64,000 nt of DNA from Rachycentron canadum (lineage: Eukaryota > Chordata > Actinopteri > Carangiformes > Rachycentridae): the NCBI GenBank assembly GCA_038496675.1, contig CM076650.1, forward strand, positions 24,305,601 to 24,369,600, in the 5' to 3' direction. This document shows positions 14,001 through 26,871 of the stretch, in pieces. Both the position numbers and the translations under genes were made by a program. A model generated the notes under the pieces. It had not been told where the DNA came from. It searched no databases and saw only the letters and a program-made list of their open reading frames with translations. Position 1 is the first letter of the stretch, and every line of letters begins with the position of its first letter.

Positions 14001-17000
14001 TGGATAGGGACTAGAAGTGGGAGTAAGTAGTTAAAGAAAAATAAAAATGTGTAAGTGCCCTATGTCTTCTTTCAGTGTTTCAGATACATTTATTTAGCAT
14101 CTCATGTCTCGAAATGATGCTAATTTCAGCTGCACATAATGAACATCAACATCAGGCTAAAACTAAAAGCTAAAAGTAGTGTGTTCCTGCATTTTCAGTA
14201 AACATGTTAATGCAGATTTTCATCTGAATCTTGTTATTTATACGTTAACTGTGTCCCTGACTCTGTGGTGAAGGGGACACAAGAGCTCTGCTTTCCTAAG
14301 TTGATCAAACTGAGAAACTGTCAGCCAGCCAAACAGACAGACAAACAGCCAGACTGGATGTAAGACAGACAAGAGATGAAATTGAGTAGATGACTAGGAA
14401 GACAGTAAGAACCTGTAGTGAAGCAGACACACAGATAAACAGACAGGCAGACGACCAGACGGCCAAGTGGAAACACGCCGGTGGTCTCAGCTAGTGCCGC
14501 CAAATGACCGTGTAACTCAGACGGAAAATAAGGAGGGGGAGGAGAAAGAGAAACATTGCCACAGTCATCCACAAACTCTTGCACCCCCTCCTCCTCCACA
14601 CTTTCCTTGCCTCGATCTCAGTTACCCTCTTCTTCATCTTCTCCTCAATTTTTTTTTGTTTTTTCTCATATTCCCACCATTCCTGAGTTAAGCCTTTTTC
14701 TCTCACTTTCTCCTCATCACTTGCCACCTCTTTATTGTTGTGACCTCCATGACCTTAATCCCCACCCTTCTACTACTCTATCACTTTTACTTTATCCTCT
14801 CAGGCTGCTCTTTCTCTTTCTGTTTGTCTGAGACTTTTTCTCCCGCTTTTCCTTCCACCTGTCTGGACTGGCAGCCAGGCAGACCACGGCAGCTCTATAG
14901 CTACTGAGGCGTGATTGTGCGATAATGAGACCCAGCAAACAGACGAGGTAGAGCTGATCTGGCCACGGCCACAGTCCATATAATCTTATATCTGGCAGCA
15001 CCCAGAGCTGGGATGAAGCCTCGCCACTGCCAGGTTATTTTTGGCCTCTGTAATGCTTCCTCATTAGCGGTTATATTAGTGTAGCTAATAGAATCTGGAA
15101 GTGGAAGTGATGACGGAGCTTAGATATGGATGTTATTACGACGTCATAACATTGTCATAACATTCTACATGCTTACCTGATTACCAGTGTCTCCCTGCAC
15201 CCCTGCATGGTAATCACAGTGTGTGCCACAAAGAGACTGAGGTGTGATGTTGAAATACAACCAATAAGGTTGCAGATGCACTTGTGAGCATCCCATTACC
15301 CTCAGTGTTCAGCTGTGCAAATATGAAATAAAGACATCAGAGCTGACTGACACAAAATGACCCTTCCCAACTGTAATTTTGAGCTGAGGCAAAGCTATTA
15401 TTAGTGTTTGATTGACCGTGGTATGTGCATGATTTCCATTGCAGTTTGGACTCTGCGGCTGAATATGTCAAGTGCTGGTTTTTTGAATTGCCGTGCTGCA
15501 CCCAGCTGTCCTTCCACTGTGCTCAGCATGATGGCACACTTGTTGAGGTGGGAAAATGAATGATGTGTGTGCACGTCTCTGCGTGCGTGCAGTGAGGTAG
15601 ATCTTACTTACTAGATGGGCTCACACACACATTTGCAGACACACTCGCACACCAATTTCCCGCCAAATGGAGTGGTTTGGAATACATGCAAATAACTTCT
15701 CCCTTGTGGAAAAAGAGAGTGCTGCTCTTGCTGGCAGACACAAGTCCACTCTCTCTTTCTCTCACACTCACACCGGTACGGAAATTCTTCAACTTCCAGT
15801 CTGCTCTGCACACTTTGTGCTTGCAGCTCAGGCCTGCTCCCTTTTACTGCCACTGGAAACACAGTGAGCCTCCCTCAGTGGCCCCAATCGTCTGGCCAAA
15901 GCATCCTCTCTTCATCACAGTAGCCGTTCTGTAGAATTTCACTTCCAGCGGTTTTTTTTTCTTTTTTCTTTTTCCACTCCAACTTGAACTTGCGCTCGTT
16001 GCAAAGCATACTGTTTGCTTCGCCTCTTTAATATAAAAAAGGGGGCAGGAGCATGATGAGGTTACTCAGAAATAAACAGGCAGATAGTGTTGAGGAGCCT
16101 GAGCATACTGGCTAACAGAGAGGAAGACACCCAGACAAAAACCCAGAAGACTAAGAACAAACCCTTGGGGGACACCTGGCAGGAAGTGGGTAGGTCCAAG
16201 TTGCCATTAGGCTCTCGTCTAATAGCTTCTCTGTGTGTGACCTGTTTGGCCACTCCTGGTTACTGGGGCCCCATTGGGAAATTGGCCTCATTTCCTTGGC
16301 TCCTTCCTCTACACTTCCTTTTCCATCACAGACACCAGAGTGGGATGCTGTATGATGCTATTTAGAGTCTCGTCTTCAGCCAGAACAGCCTGGAAATGGA
16401 GGCGTAGTCACATTAATTTGCCACAAAATGGACTGAAAGTGAATAATGAGGGCATTACTGTGCTGTCATTTGTTTTAAAATTAGCTCTGTTATCTCATTC
16501 GACCATACACCCCATGTGACCATGACACGATAGTTTACCCAGAATGATGTCGCCTCACATGAGTTAGAAGTTAAACAAGCACTGAAAACTTGTTTCTAAT
16601 ATATCTAATATTTTTTCACGAACAAAGTTCTAAACTAAACACACACTGGAGCCAATGGCGGCATGGATTGTGTCAAATCAAAGAAATCTCCTTATGTTCC
16701 TCCACATGCTTGGGTATTCTTCTCACCAGAACAGATAAAAAAACAAAAAAACGAGCCATCTGCCCTGCGGGACAACTTGGCGCTTCTCAAGGTTTGAAAC
16801 TGTTGAAAATGGACAGACATTACAGATGGATCTCTACCCCCTGAGTCACCATGTGTTGTTTCCTCCGTGCTCATGACTCACCAACCCTTTACAGGTTGAG
16901 CTTGGATTCAACATATAGTATAAGCTTTTCTCTTTTTTTGGTTTTCATCAAATATCAGTAAAATGTTTCTTGCCCTTTCCTTGAGTAGTTGAGTGAATCA

Positions 17001-19253
17001 ACAGGATGCTCTCACACAAGTGTTGAGATGCCTTACTATGTAAGGATGCTGTAAGGTTAGGTCACCGATAGCATTCTTGTCTGTTATTCAGTCTATCTGC
17101 TTACAGCACAGCAGCGTGACTGTTAAATTAGAATACTCACCAGTAGTTTGGTCTGTTGCTTTGGGCTGGTTTCTAAATCTTCTTTTATGTGAAAGGCAGT
17201 TAATCTGATCTGATGTGATGAACATATTTTGAAACATCAAATAAAGCCAGATGTCAGGAAGGTTACACCAGCACATGATAATAGACCTTAAACCCCCTTT
17301 GTATTTTAATGGAAGTTGGTGCAGACATTTTGAATTCATTCATTATTGAAATAAAGTAAGACCAATAGCTGCCTGGAAGGCAGGGACAAAGTAATCATGA
17401 AGCTAAATAACTGTCTTACAATAAAGCTTTTATTTCTGACAGTTTAATACTCAGTCCCTCATTCCCCTTTTAAGCCTTAATATAATGTCTGTAATGTCCC
17501 TGGCTCTCTTACTTCTTAATTTAGCATGAGAGTTTTCCCTTACAATTGAGGGTGGAGTGTTGATTGGGCGCTACAGCATAATCAGCCTCCACTTAAGCGT
17601 ACCATTGATGCCACCAATGCAACTGCGTTCCAAGTGATTAAAGAAATTGGTGACGTTACCTTTGGTTGATCTGATAGTCATGACTGATAAGATCCAGGAG
17701 GTGAGGGGAGTTTCTGCATGCTTTGTTTTCAAAGGTCTCTGACTCTGCCTGTCCAGACTGCAACACAAGCCAAAGTTTTTAAAGTAGAATGGGACCAGCA
17801 GCATTTCCAAAAGTCTCGGGTCTAGGCGCTTTCAAACTGACATAGCCTGAGGCTCAGTGTTTTGCTTTTTTCTTCCATATGGCCAGCTTCGCTTTGAGTG
17901 AACACAGACTGACATTAGGTGGCCGTGACGGAGGCATGTGACTGAACATGAGCTGATTCCCCAACGAGGTAGTGTTTTTTTTTTTTAAGGGGTAAGGTAA
18001 TGAATGCTTGTATTTAGGAAAGTATTAACTTTATTAACTGACATGAGCAAGACTAAGTCAATGAGAGGCTCTAAATGTCAGTTTTGATATCTTTTCAGTT
18101 AATTGCCCAGTCCTACCCAGAGGCCTTTCTGCCTTGCTCTTTTTTTCTGCATCTCAGATTCTCCCTTTGGTGATGATAGCTCAAGGCCTCAGTTCACATG
18201 GTTTGATGTTCCCCTCACTGAAAGACAGTCCACAGATACCATTGGAGCCTTGAGCCTGATCAGTGAGGCTGGCTGAGTGCACTAATAGCAAAAGGTCGTG
18301 ACCTGATACATATTCAACATATACAACACCCCACTATTGTGCCTCAAGCAATGTAATGCATTGCACCAGCAGCCAAGAGCTTTGGGACAGTCCAGTGATA
18401 TTGACTCATGTTGAAACTATCTGTATAGCGTGGAGGAAATTGTTTACTGTTTCAATTCAATATTTTCTTCAAGTAACATCTTCCATATTTTTCTCAAGAT
18501 ATCAACTACAGATGATACACAAATAAATATTATGTGGAGTAACAGCTCCACCTCCAGTGTTTGGGTTCCTGAACATAAAATTAATATCCATATTCATGAA
18601 AGGTACAAGAATATGCAGTCATGTTCATAAATACGCCTTCCACAATCACTGCTCCTCACATATAGTATGGGCACATACAATATGATTCATATTGTGGGGG
18701 ATAGATTGACTTTGATAGATTGTCTGTTGCGTGCATTTAAAGCCTGTATTTTTTTTCATGCTACAGTGCAGCGATTGAAGCCATTAAAAAGGCTCTTTTA
18801 CCCTGAAGCAAGCAGCACTTTCACTGTTTGACAATGCAATTTCTGTTATGTAATTACATTGTCATTATTCTGTGATTATTTTTTTTTCCCCTCCCCCCTG
18901 TGAGAGCCTCTCATGAAGCTCATGCAGAGATTATTCAGCTTACCTGTGATAGCTTTTGTCTGTTTGAGGGCCACCAGCCAGCAGCACATAAGTGTCATTG
19001 TCTGTGATAGGTAACCAATGGCCCTGATTTGATGTCATACACATCTGCAGTCATGTTAAATTAGAATTTTAAATTTAAACCACAATTTGAGCATAAAAAA
19101 AGGATCTGTTTTATTCTCCAATGGGGACCCTCCCTAAAATTGAAGTCAGTCTGACTTAAAGTTCCCATATTTTATACCTCCAGTGTTTTATTTGAAGGGC
19201 TGATATCTATAAGAAGATTTATTGATTGTTTTAAATGCCAAAAAAAAAAAAAA
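11001..19253. other. kcnq5 intron 1, non-coding
   Basis: No exon recognised. Degenerate CAGA-rich sequence at about 14320-14460, purine- and pyrimidine-rich tracts at 14520-14860, and T-runs. The stretch at about 14880-15130 has higher complexity and several TAAT words and may be regulatory, but I have no comparison to show it. Confidence 0.6.
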
Positions 19254-19639
19254 NNNNNNNNNNNNNNNNNNNNNNNNNNNNNNNNNNNNNNNNNNNNNNN
19301 NNNNNNNNNNNNNNNNNNNNNNNNNNNNNNNNNNNNNNNNNNNNNNNNNNNNNNNNNNNNNNNNNNNNNNNNNNNNNNNNNNNNNNNNNNNNNNNNNNNN
19401 NNNNNNNNNNNNNNNNNNNNNNNNNNNNNNNNNNNNNNNNNNNNNNNNNNNNNNNNNNNNNNNNNNNNNNNNNNNNNNNNNNNNNNNNNNNNNNNNNNNN
19501 NNNNNNNNNNNNNNNNNNNNNNNNNNNNNNNNNNNNNNNNNNNNNNNNNNNNNNNNNNNNNNNNNNNNNNNNNNNNNNNNNNNNNNNNNNNNNNNNNNNN
19601 NNNNNNNNNNNNNNNNNNNNNNNNNNNNNNNNNNNNNNN
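19254..19639. other. assembly gap (386 N)
   Basis: Run of undetermined bases flanked by a poly-A run on the left and a (TG)n tract on the right, so low-complexity sequence probably caused the gap. The N count may not be the true size. Confidence 0.99.

Positions 19640-19710
<71 letters not shown>
19640..19710. repeat. (TG)n(GA)n microsatellite
   Basis: About 60 bp of TG followed by GA repeats, starting at the edge of the gap. Confidence 0.97.
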
Positions 19711-19711
<1 letters not shown>

Positions 19712-19779
19712 GGTGAACATGCTTGTGTGTTTTTATTCCTTCCCGTGTAGTTGGGCTCTGCATCCTTTTTGAGTTTAAT

Positions 19780-20090
19780 CCTGGGGGATCAGGGATCAGT
19801 GAGGAGTGCTAATAGGCTAGTCCAAACATCAGGACCGTGATTAGCCACTAGCCCCCACACTAGCCATGGCTTCATATCTGTGCCGTGATAGGATTTGCAG
19901 GGGGTGCCAGAGCCGGCGGGCGCTCATAATAGGCCCCATTCCGCGAGATTTAATGAGCTTTGCTCCCAGAGACAGGAGGATTATTGAGTCTGTGGTGAAT
20001 AAAGGCCACTGGACCTGGCAGACCCATATCACCGCAGCATTGTTTTGGTGGGTAATATGCTAATCCCAATTAGCAGTGGGTGCAGTGGGG
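19780..20090. promoter_or_regulatory. candidate conserved non-coding element
   Basis: More GC-rich and complex than its surroundings, without repeats, and lacking stops on both strands over most of its length. It contains several TAAT/ATTA words and the inverted repeat GCTAAT-CCCA-ATTAGC (20059-20074), a paired homeodomain-type site. These traits are typical of developmental enhancers, but cross-species conservation cannot be seen from one sequence. Confidence 0.3.
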
Positions 20091-23000
20091 GACATCACAT
20101 ACCACAAGTCCACATGAGTCACACAGAAGAGAGCGTGTGTAGAAACATGAAAGTAACGAGAAAACAGTCAGCGACAGGAACCTCTCTGCAGGCCGTGCTG
20201 CTCCTGTAGTCGCACTTTCCCCAAATTACCAACACCCTGCTTGGCAACACTCCTGGTGCACTCAGAGACACGAGAACACCCACAGAAGGTGTTTTACAAA
20301 AAGCAGACTTCATTCCACAGACTTCCTTTGGTCATGGAGAGAAAACTAAAGGGGATAATAAAGGGGATTGTGGGTAAGAAGATGGTATATTATATAACTC
20401 ATCAAAACTGAGATTTGCCACCATCCGTTTACCCTCACTGCATGTACCGGACTATTGATTAGGACATTTCCATTGTTGTGTTGCATTTTCTGACTTATTT
20501 TACAAGTATTTACTTTTTTTTTTGGGAGGGGAAATTTATTAATAAATAAAATCTCTCAATTGAATTTTCTTAGAACATGTTTTTGACACTGCACACATAC
20601 ATACCATGTTGTAAAATGACACTTGAAGTGATGAACTGACTGATGAAGGATTCCATCTCTAAAGTGGGAACACAAGCTCACGTAACCTAAAAAACCTTTT
20701 GAAATATTATTTACTTTAAAAGGCTGTAGTTAGTTTGTGTGTGTTTTTATTTTGGCAGAGGAGCAGCGATGTGCGAAGAAAACAAATTGAGAGCAGGCTC
20801 TGTTAGGATTTAGTTGCACTGTTGCCATGACCGCTTTGCTGTTTTTGACAACATAATAATTCTCGTGAAATAGCAATAAAATTCCATTTTACTCTACATT
20901 ACTTACTACATTACAAAACACTTAAATCTAAAACTCTCAGTCTTAAATTTAAGGCCCTGTGTCAAAGCGTTCAGAATCAATTCAGTCCATTTCATCTCAT
21001 TGTAACGTTCCCTGTGGAGCACTCCAGTGACTGATTTGATTTCTTTTGTTCAGAGTGGACAGCTCACTTTGCTCGACCACATTCCATCACACACAGCATG
21101 ATTTATATCACCTCAGATTACATCGGTATGTTTCTTCAGCATTAAGCTTGGTGTGTGACATATTTACTCTAGACTGATTTATATGTGTTGGTTTCTGTGT
21201 GGGAATATTCTTGCGTTGTTTTCTGTCAGTGCACACATGTGGGTGTAATGATTTTTACACACATTGATTTTTTGCATGTGGATTTGCATGTAATTTCCCT
21301 GTGACTCGGCATTAGCTCGCAACCTTCTGGCAACGTGTCAAAGCTGAATGGGTTGAGGGCTGAGGAGGGACATTATGAGGCAAAGTCATTGTATGAAGTG
21401 ATGAATAAACTACAAGGTGATTAATTAGCTCTGTGCCGAGGTACTGACTTCTGCTACACTTGAGGATTAGCTCATCACAGCACTCCAGTCAACCATGAAA
21501 AGAAACACGGTAGCTGATAGCACACAGTAAGATTGAAATGATGCTTTTCAAGTCCTATTGTGTTTTTCAACCTTAACCCAGGTCATCGGTTTTGGGCTCA
21601 ATGTGATATCTGCAGTGACAATGGTGTTTATGAGGTTTGTTTGAATAATCTGGTTTGTAAGGGATCAGAGGAAAGGATTGCTTCTGTTTGCATGATGAAA
21701 TGATTTTTTTTTCGTCCACTTCAAAGTCGATCCTTTTATCTTTGCAGTGCACAGCTATTGGTGCAGCAGGGGTGGTATGTTAGCAGGAGGGCCCTTAACT
21801 ACTGAATGAAAAGCCACCTCAAAGAAGTGCAGATTAGAAAAGGGAATTGAATTACCTCATTCAATCCAGCTCACCAATTTCCTTCAATAAATATGAAAAC
21901 CAAATAAGCCGCAATGTGGTAGACAAACTGTACATCACAGAAACGTATAAGAACTAAAACAAAACCAAGGGTATTTAAGGGAAAGAGTAGAGACATTTCT
22001 GAAATTATAGTCATGTTTTTTTTTTTGTTTTGTTTTTTTTGTTTTTTTTTAGTAAGGGGAAGCGGAAATTTCCATCAATAGATGGCTCTTGGTAATATGC
22101 AGAATAATGAAGACCTTTCCATGTCGTAAAAGCCTCTAATTTCTAACCACTTCAGTTGGAAGGCACACTCAGCAAATCCCGTCTTTATGTCTATTTAATG
22201 TCAATAGGAAAAACAAAAGGAGGCTGTGGAGAATAGTAGCAGGAGGAAACATATGGCTAAACCCTCATTCAGCCAATCACAGCAACATGAAAAAAAAAAC
22301 ATATATGAAAAAACACAGACACCAGGCTGCAGCCTGATTTATTTTCCCTCCTTCATCTCAATTCCAGGAATTTTATGAATGGAAAATGTCAGGGGATAGG
22401 TTTTCCAAAGCCGCTATGGCCTGCGTCTCATGAGCTTACCATGCTGTTCTGGTGAGTTCAGGCTGTCTGGAGCGGCGATGTGGAGCGCCACTGGAGGGGA
22501 CAGGACCCCCGCACCCCCACATCCACTTTACATCAGGCTCTTTTTTTTTCACTTTTAACTTAGAAAATGATCCATATCAAGATGAAAGTGCAAAGTTGCT
22601 CTCAAATCCAGACACAAACATTTAGAAGTGTCAGGATTGTTGCTCTGTTTGTATTTTGTATTTGTAAAGACAACAATATATGTGTGATCCTGGATGGATG
22701 ATAGAAAGCAACAAAGCCTGTAAAATACATAAGTAAAGTAATAGCTAAGAAGTGGTCTGAACAAGCCCCCACTTCTCCTTCACACATCTGCTGCATTCAG
22801 TGTGGTGTTGTGTTTCTTCATTTCAGCTAACATTTGAGTGCACTAGGCCATTTAAAACAATATGTTTCCTTTTAACAAAAGTGCATTACATGGAGTAGAG
22901 TCTTTATCCGATGAATGACAGCAAGAATTGTCTTACAGCAGAAAGCACTTTGGCCAATAAGCCTGCTGTCATGCCAGCTCTTTGTTTCTTGACACTTTAG

Positions 23001-24978
23001 CAGGAAGAACGTTGGTATGTCTCTGCTTTTTCTGCAGCCATGTGCTGTTAGGAAACGTCCAGTGCCTGTCTTTTACAATCATTATGTCAGATGTTCATTA
23101 AAGATTTACAGTGCCTGCCCTCCCTAAAACCCCCTTTTCCTGTCTCACGATGGCACAGAAGCACTTTTTAGAAAGAAACTTTTGTGTCTTTTTGCAGAAT
23201 CGGTTTTGGTGATATCAGGCACTTTAGCTGCTCCTGAATTATTTATCGTGTTTGCTCTCAAAGGGCATAATCGGCTACCCCTGGCTATACTGGTCAGTGG
23301 GCCTGTGCGTGTGTGTGTGTGTGTGTGTGTCTGTTTTGCAGATCTACATGTTGGGCAGCCTTTCAATGGTTTTGCTGCATCGTAATGTCTCTTTTTATTT
23401 CCTATAATAGTCAATACATTTTTATTGAACTAAATATTTTTGTACATTTCTATACTTTTTATAGGAGTTAAAAAAGCTCCATCACTCCTAATGACTGTAT
23501 ACTACTCTTGTTGTTTTTCTGTCTAGAGCATTGACTTTCAAACTATACTACTACCTTTTACTTTATTCCGCATACATTTTTTCACATTTCTCACTCCCTG
23601 TGATCAACACCATCAAATACAATATAGTCCTGTATGTAATGTTGTGATGTGAGCAGCAAAATAAAACTGCAGTGATGCCAACTTTCAAAGCATAGTGACA
23701 GAATGACCTTTTATCACCTTGCTGGTTCTGTCAGTACTGATTCTGTCTTTCCTTCTTGAGCCTTCAAAGCTGTAAATAAGTCAGAGCACAGAGAGGATCA
23801 TTGAGTGCACGGGGCAGTCATCATCCTCCAGCAGCAGAACCACAACAGTCTTCGTCTGGCTGGAGCTAAGACCCCCCTCTCTGATTACTTACATGCTAAA
23901 ACTACTCCTGCTAGCGCTGCAGACAGCGCCGAGGGATTAGCGAAACTCCTGGACATAAGCCAGAGAAAACTGAGACAGAAAGTGAGGGTAGACAAGCCGA
24001 AAAAAGATGGAGACGGGGTGATGCTGAGAAAAAACTGAGGGCGGAACTGAAACGGTGGATAGAAGAGGACTGATGAAGCTAAGACAAAAGGAAAAGAGGA
24101 GACATTCTGCTGTCAGCGAGTAGTGTAATCAGGACCAGATGTCTTTCTGCGCTCTCTTGACTAGAGGCAGATTTTCACAGCGATTCATTTCCACAGCCCA
24201 TGTTTGTTGAGGGATTTAGACACAGGATTTCACCCTCTTGCCTCTGTTTTTTTGTTTCAGGTCCATTTTGATGCCTCACATTAATTTCCCAACAATTTCA
24301 CACATTTGTGTGGAGGCTATTCAGAAATCTGTCTCTAATGGCTCTGAGTTCTCAGACAGACATTCATATACTTGTGTGTCTGACCTTTGTGCCTGTAGAG
24401 CAGATGGAGTTGTATAACAGAGAACTTTTTAGTCTTTTTATTTCTGTTTGTGTACACACAGGTGCTGCAAATGTACATTTGAGTATGAATACATCTGATC
24501 GTGTTTTGTTGTGTGCTGAGTTTGTTTGTAGTGAAGGTTCTTTTCAGATTTCATGAAGCAGAGACACCATTGAGTTCCAGAGCATCTACAGCATTGATTG
24601 TCACTCTTGGGGCTGTATTCAGTTCAGCTGCCACAGACACACAGCAAATGGGAAATTCAAAAATGCGAAGAACTCAACCAAGATGGCACCAATGGCCTTT
24701 AGCATTGTAATTGACATTGCTGGCATGGTTTAGATGCTCTAACTATGCTTTGGATCATTAAAACAGAGTCTGAAACTCTCTCCCACTGCAGCTTTGCACT
24801 CAGACTTGAGGGTGCTGTGTCCACTTGTAACTATTATATGAAATGGACAATGTGACAAGCAGACTCAGATCAGACCTTTTGTTTAGAATAGAATAATAAT
24901 AAACACTACCTATAGACAGCTGGATGACAAACATACAGACCAGTTCCTTTAAAGCATAATCAACCTTTTTTTTTTAAA

Positions 24979-24992
24979 GTTTCCATGGAAAC
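24979..24992. promoter_or_regulatory. second perfect RFX X-box palindrome
   Basis: GTTTCCATGGAAAC is again a 14-nt perfect palindrome fitting GTTNCCATGGNAAC. A weaker relative with two mismatches, GTTCCCATGGAAGT, lies 600 bp further at 25579-25592. Function is inference. Confidence 0.45.
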
Positions 24993-25946
24993 GGTACGGG
25001 ATAAGGGAAAGAACATCATTATGCTACTTGATCATTAGACCGACACAACAAAAGCGCAAACACACAGCTACACCATAATATATACATTCTGCACTTATGT
25101 TTGTGTCAACACCCTCAACAGGAGAGTTGCAATCACTCGCACACACATCCAAACTGCACTGCACTGCACTGAATTACCATTTTCCCTCATCTGCAGTCTC
25201 CTCCGCACTGTAGCATGCTGTTTGTTCATTTTTAATGGCTTCATCATTAATTTGATAAACAGGAGATTCGACAGCACAGTGTGGAGGGATCGGCCATTGT
25301 ACACCCAGAGGAGCATTAGAGTGATTTTGACACCCAGTGCTTTCTAACATAGCTGCAAGCAAAAAAAGATCTTGAGAGGTTAGTGGGACTCCACACTCCG
25401 ACTACTACAGCAGGAGATGATCAAGTGCGCCCTGAGAGTAGATTTTTTCATTTCGTTCCTGCCAGTCTTTTCTTTCTTCTGCTGTTGGCTCTCAGAAAAT
25501 TATTGCTGACATGAAAGTAGGGCAAAGTAGCAATCTCTGTGTGTGTCTGTGTACAGAAAGTCAGTACTCAAAGTCAATGTTCCCATGGAAGTAAGCTTTG
25601 AATACTCACTTTAGTGCCCACACAGATCCAACTGGGAACTATAGCCATCAAGTGTTGAAAGAAAATTATGGTTTAATGCAACTTGGTGATGGTTGTATTT
25701 CTAGGAACAAATAGTCACTGCGAGTAATATTAGCGCTGTACTCACCAATTCATTACTGAAATCTGGGAATGTGGTGAGATGTTAATCAGAAGAAGCAGAT
25801 CAGACAAACAACCTGCAAGTGAGTCAAACTTTCTGTTTTTTTACTTCATGTTCTTTTACCTGCTTAACTGTATTGATACTTTTTTGATCAATAAGGATAA
25901 TAGGCAACATTTTAGTTTTATCTTTTGCCTTGAAACTTCATAACAG

Positions 25947-25975
25947 AACAGATAATCAAACTCTGATTATCTGTT
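25947..25975. other. 12-bp stem-loop with GATA words
   Basis: AACAGATAATCA, loop AACTC, then TGATTATCTGTT. The arms are exact complements and each carries an AGATAA GATA-factor word. Confidence 0.85.
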
Positions 25976-26496
25976 TCTTCACCCACCAAACTTTGATGCA
26001 GCAACGTCACCTTAACAATTACTTTGATAAGTACAAATTCAAAATTGAAGACAAATGGTAATTATCCTTCAAAGAAATAGTTTTTGTAAATTGTTAATAA
26101 TATTTTTGTAAATTTTCATTTTTGATATAAGTAAATGACAGAAATCAATGTCAGTCCTATGTCTGTGTATGAAGTATGGAGCAGAGGCTGGGACAGGCTA
26201 ATGCTAGTTTGCATAAAGTACCAACTACCAGCACCACAATTAGTGTTCATAGCAAGAGTCAGGTCACAGTTCCCTCTGTTTTCACTCTTTATGCTAAGTT
26301 AAGCTAACAACATCCATGCTTCAGGGCCGTACTCAATGCACTAATGTGAGATTAGTTTCAAACATTTCATCTTGTCTGTGCACAGCAGTGACTTCACACA
26401 CACTAAAAAACCCTTTGAAGAACAGTTAGTTCTATATCTGACATCTCCATTTTCTTTTCATCTCATCAGTATTGCTGATACATTGGCAATAGCTGC

Positions 26497-26532
26497 TTTT
26501 TTGATACAATATATTTATATTGTATCAAAAAA
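26497..26532. other. perfect 17-bp inverted repeat
   Basis: TTTTTTGATACAATATA at 26497-26513, two bases, then its exact reverse complement at 26516-26532. Confidence 0.9.
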
Positions 26533-26854
26533 TATATTTATCTTAAAAAGTCAAAATCTTCTGTGGTAGTTTTCTCTTGAGTGACGCTGGTGGTCTTGTG
26601 TGGTTTTATCAGTGTTTAACCAGGAAACACATGTATCTGATACTGTATTGAAGAGGAATGCTGGCAGCCCTTCACTCTTCAGCCTAAAACAGCCGTTGCT
26701 AGTGGGCTAACACCAGTGTGTTTTCAGCCTGGTAATTTGATAATAGGATTGTGAGGCAATGACTTCCAGATGCAAACTCACTTACACTTGTACTGTAGTG
26801 TGAAGTAGCTGCACTGCCAACAGTGGCCTGATCCAAGGAGCCACTGGTTGGATA

Positions 26855-26871
26855 CAGGTGTATAACACCTG
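26855..26871. promoter_or_regulatory. inverted pair of CAGGTG E-boxes
   Basis: CAGGTGT-ATA-ACACCTG is a 17-nt dyad made of two ZEB/SNAI-type E-boxes. A single occurrence; binding is inferred. Confidence 0.3.

Noticed and set aside
19172..19763. Open frames of 155 to 191 residues on both strands
   Set aside because: They run through the undetermined bases and the TG tract and have no coding content.
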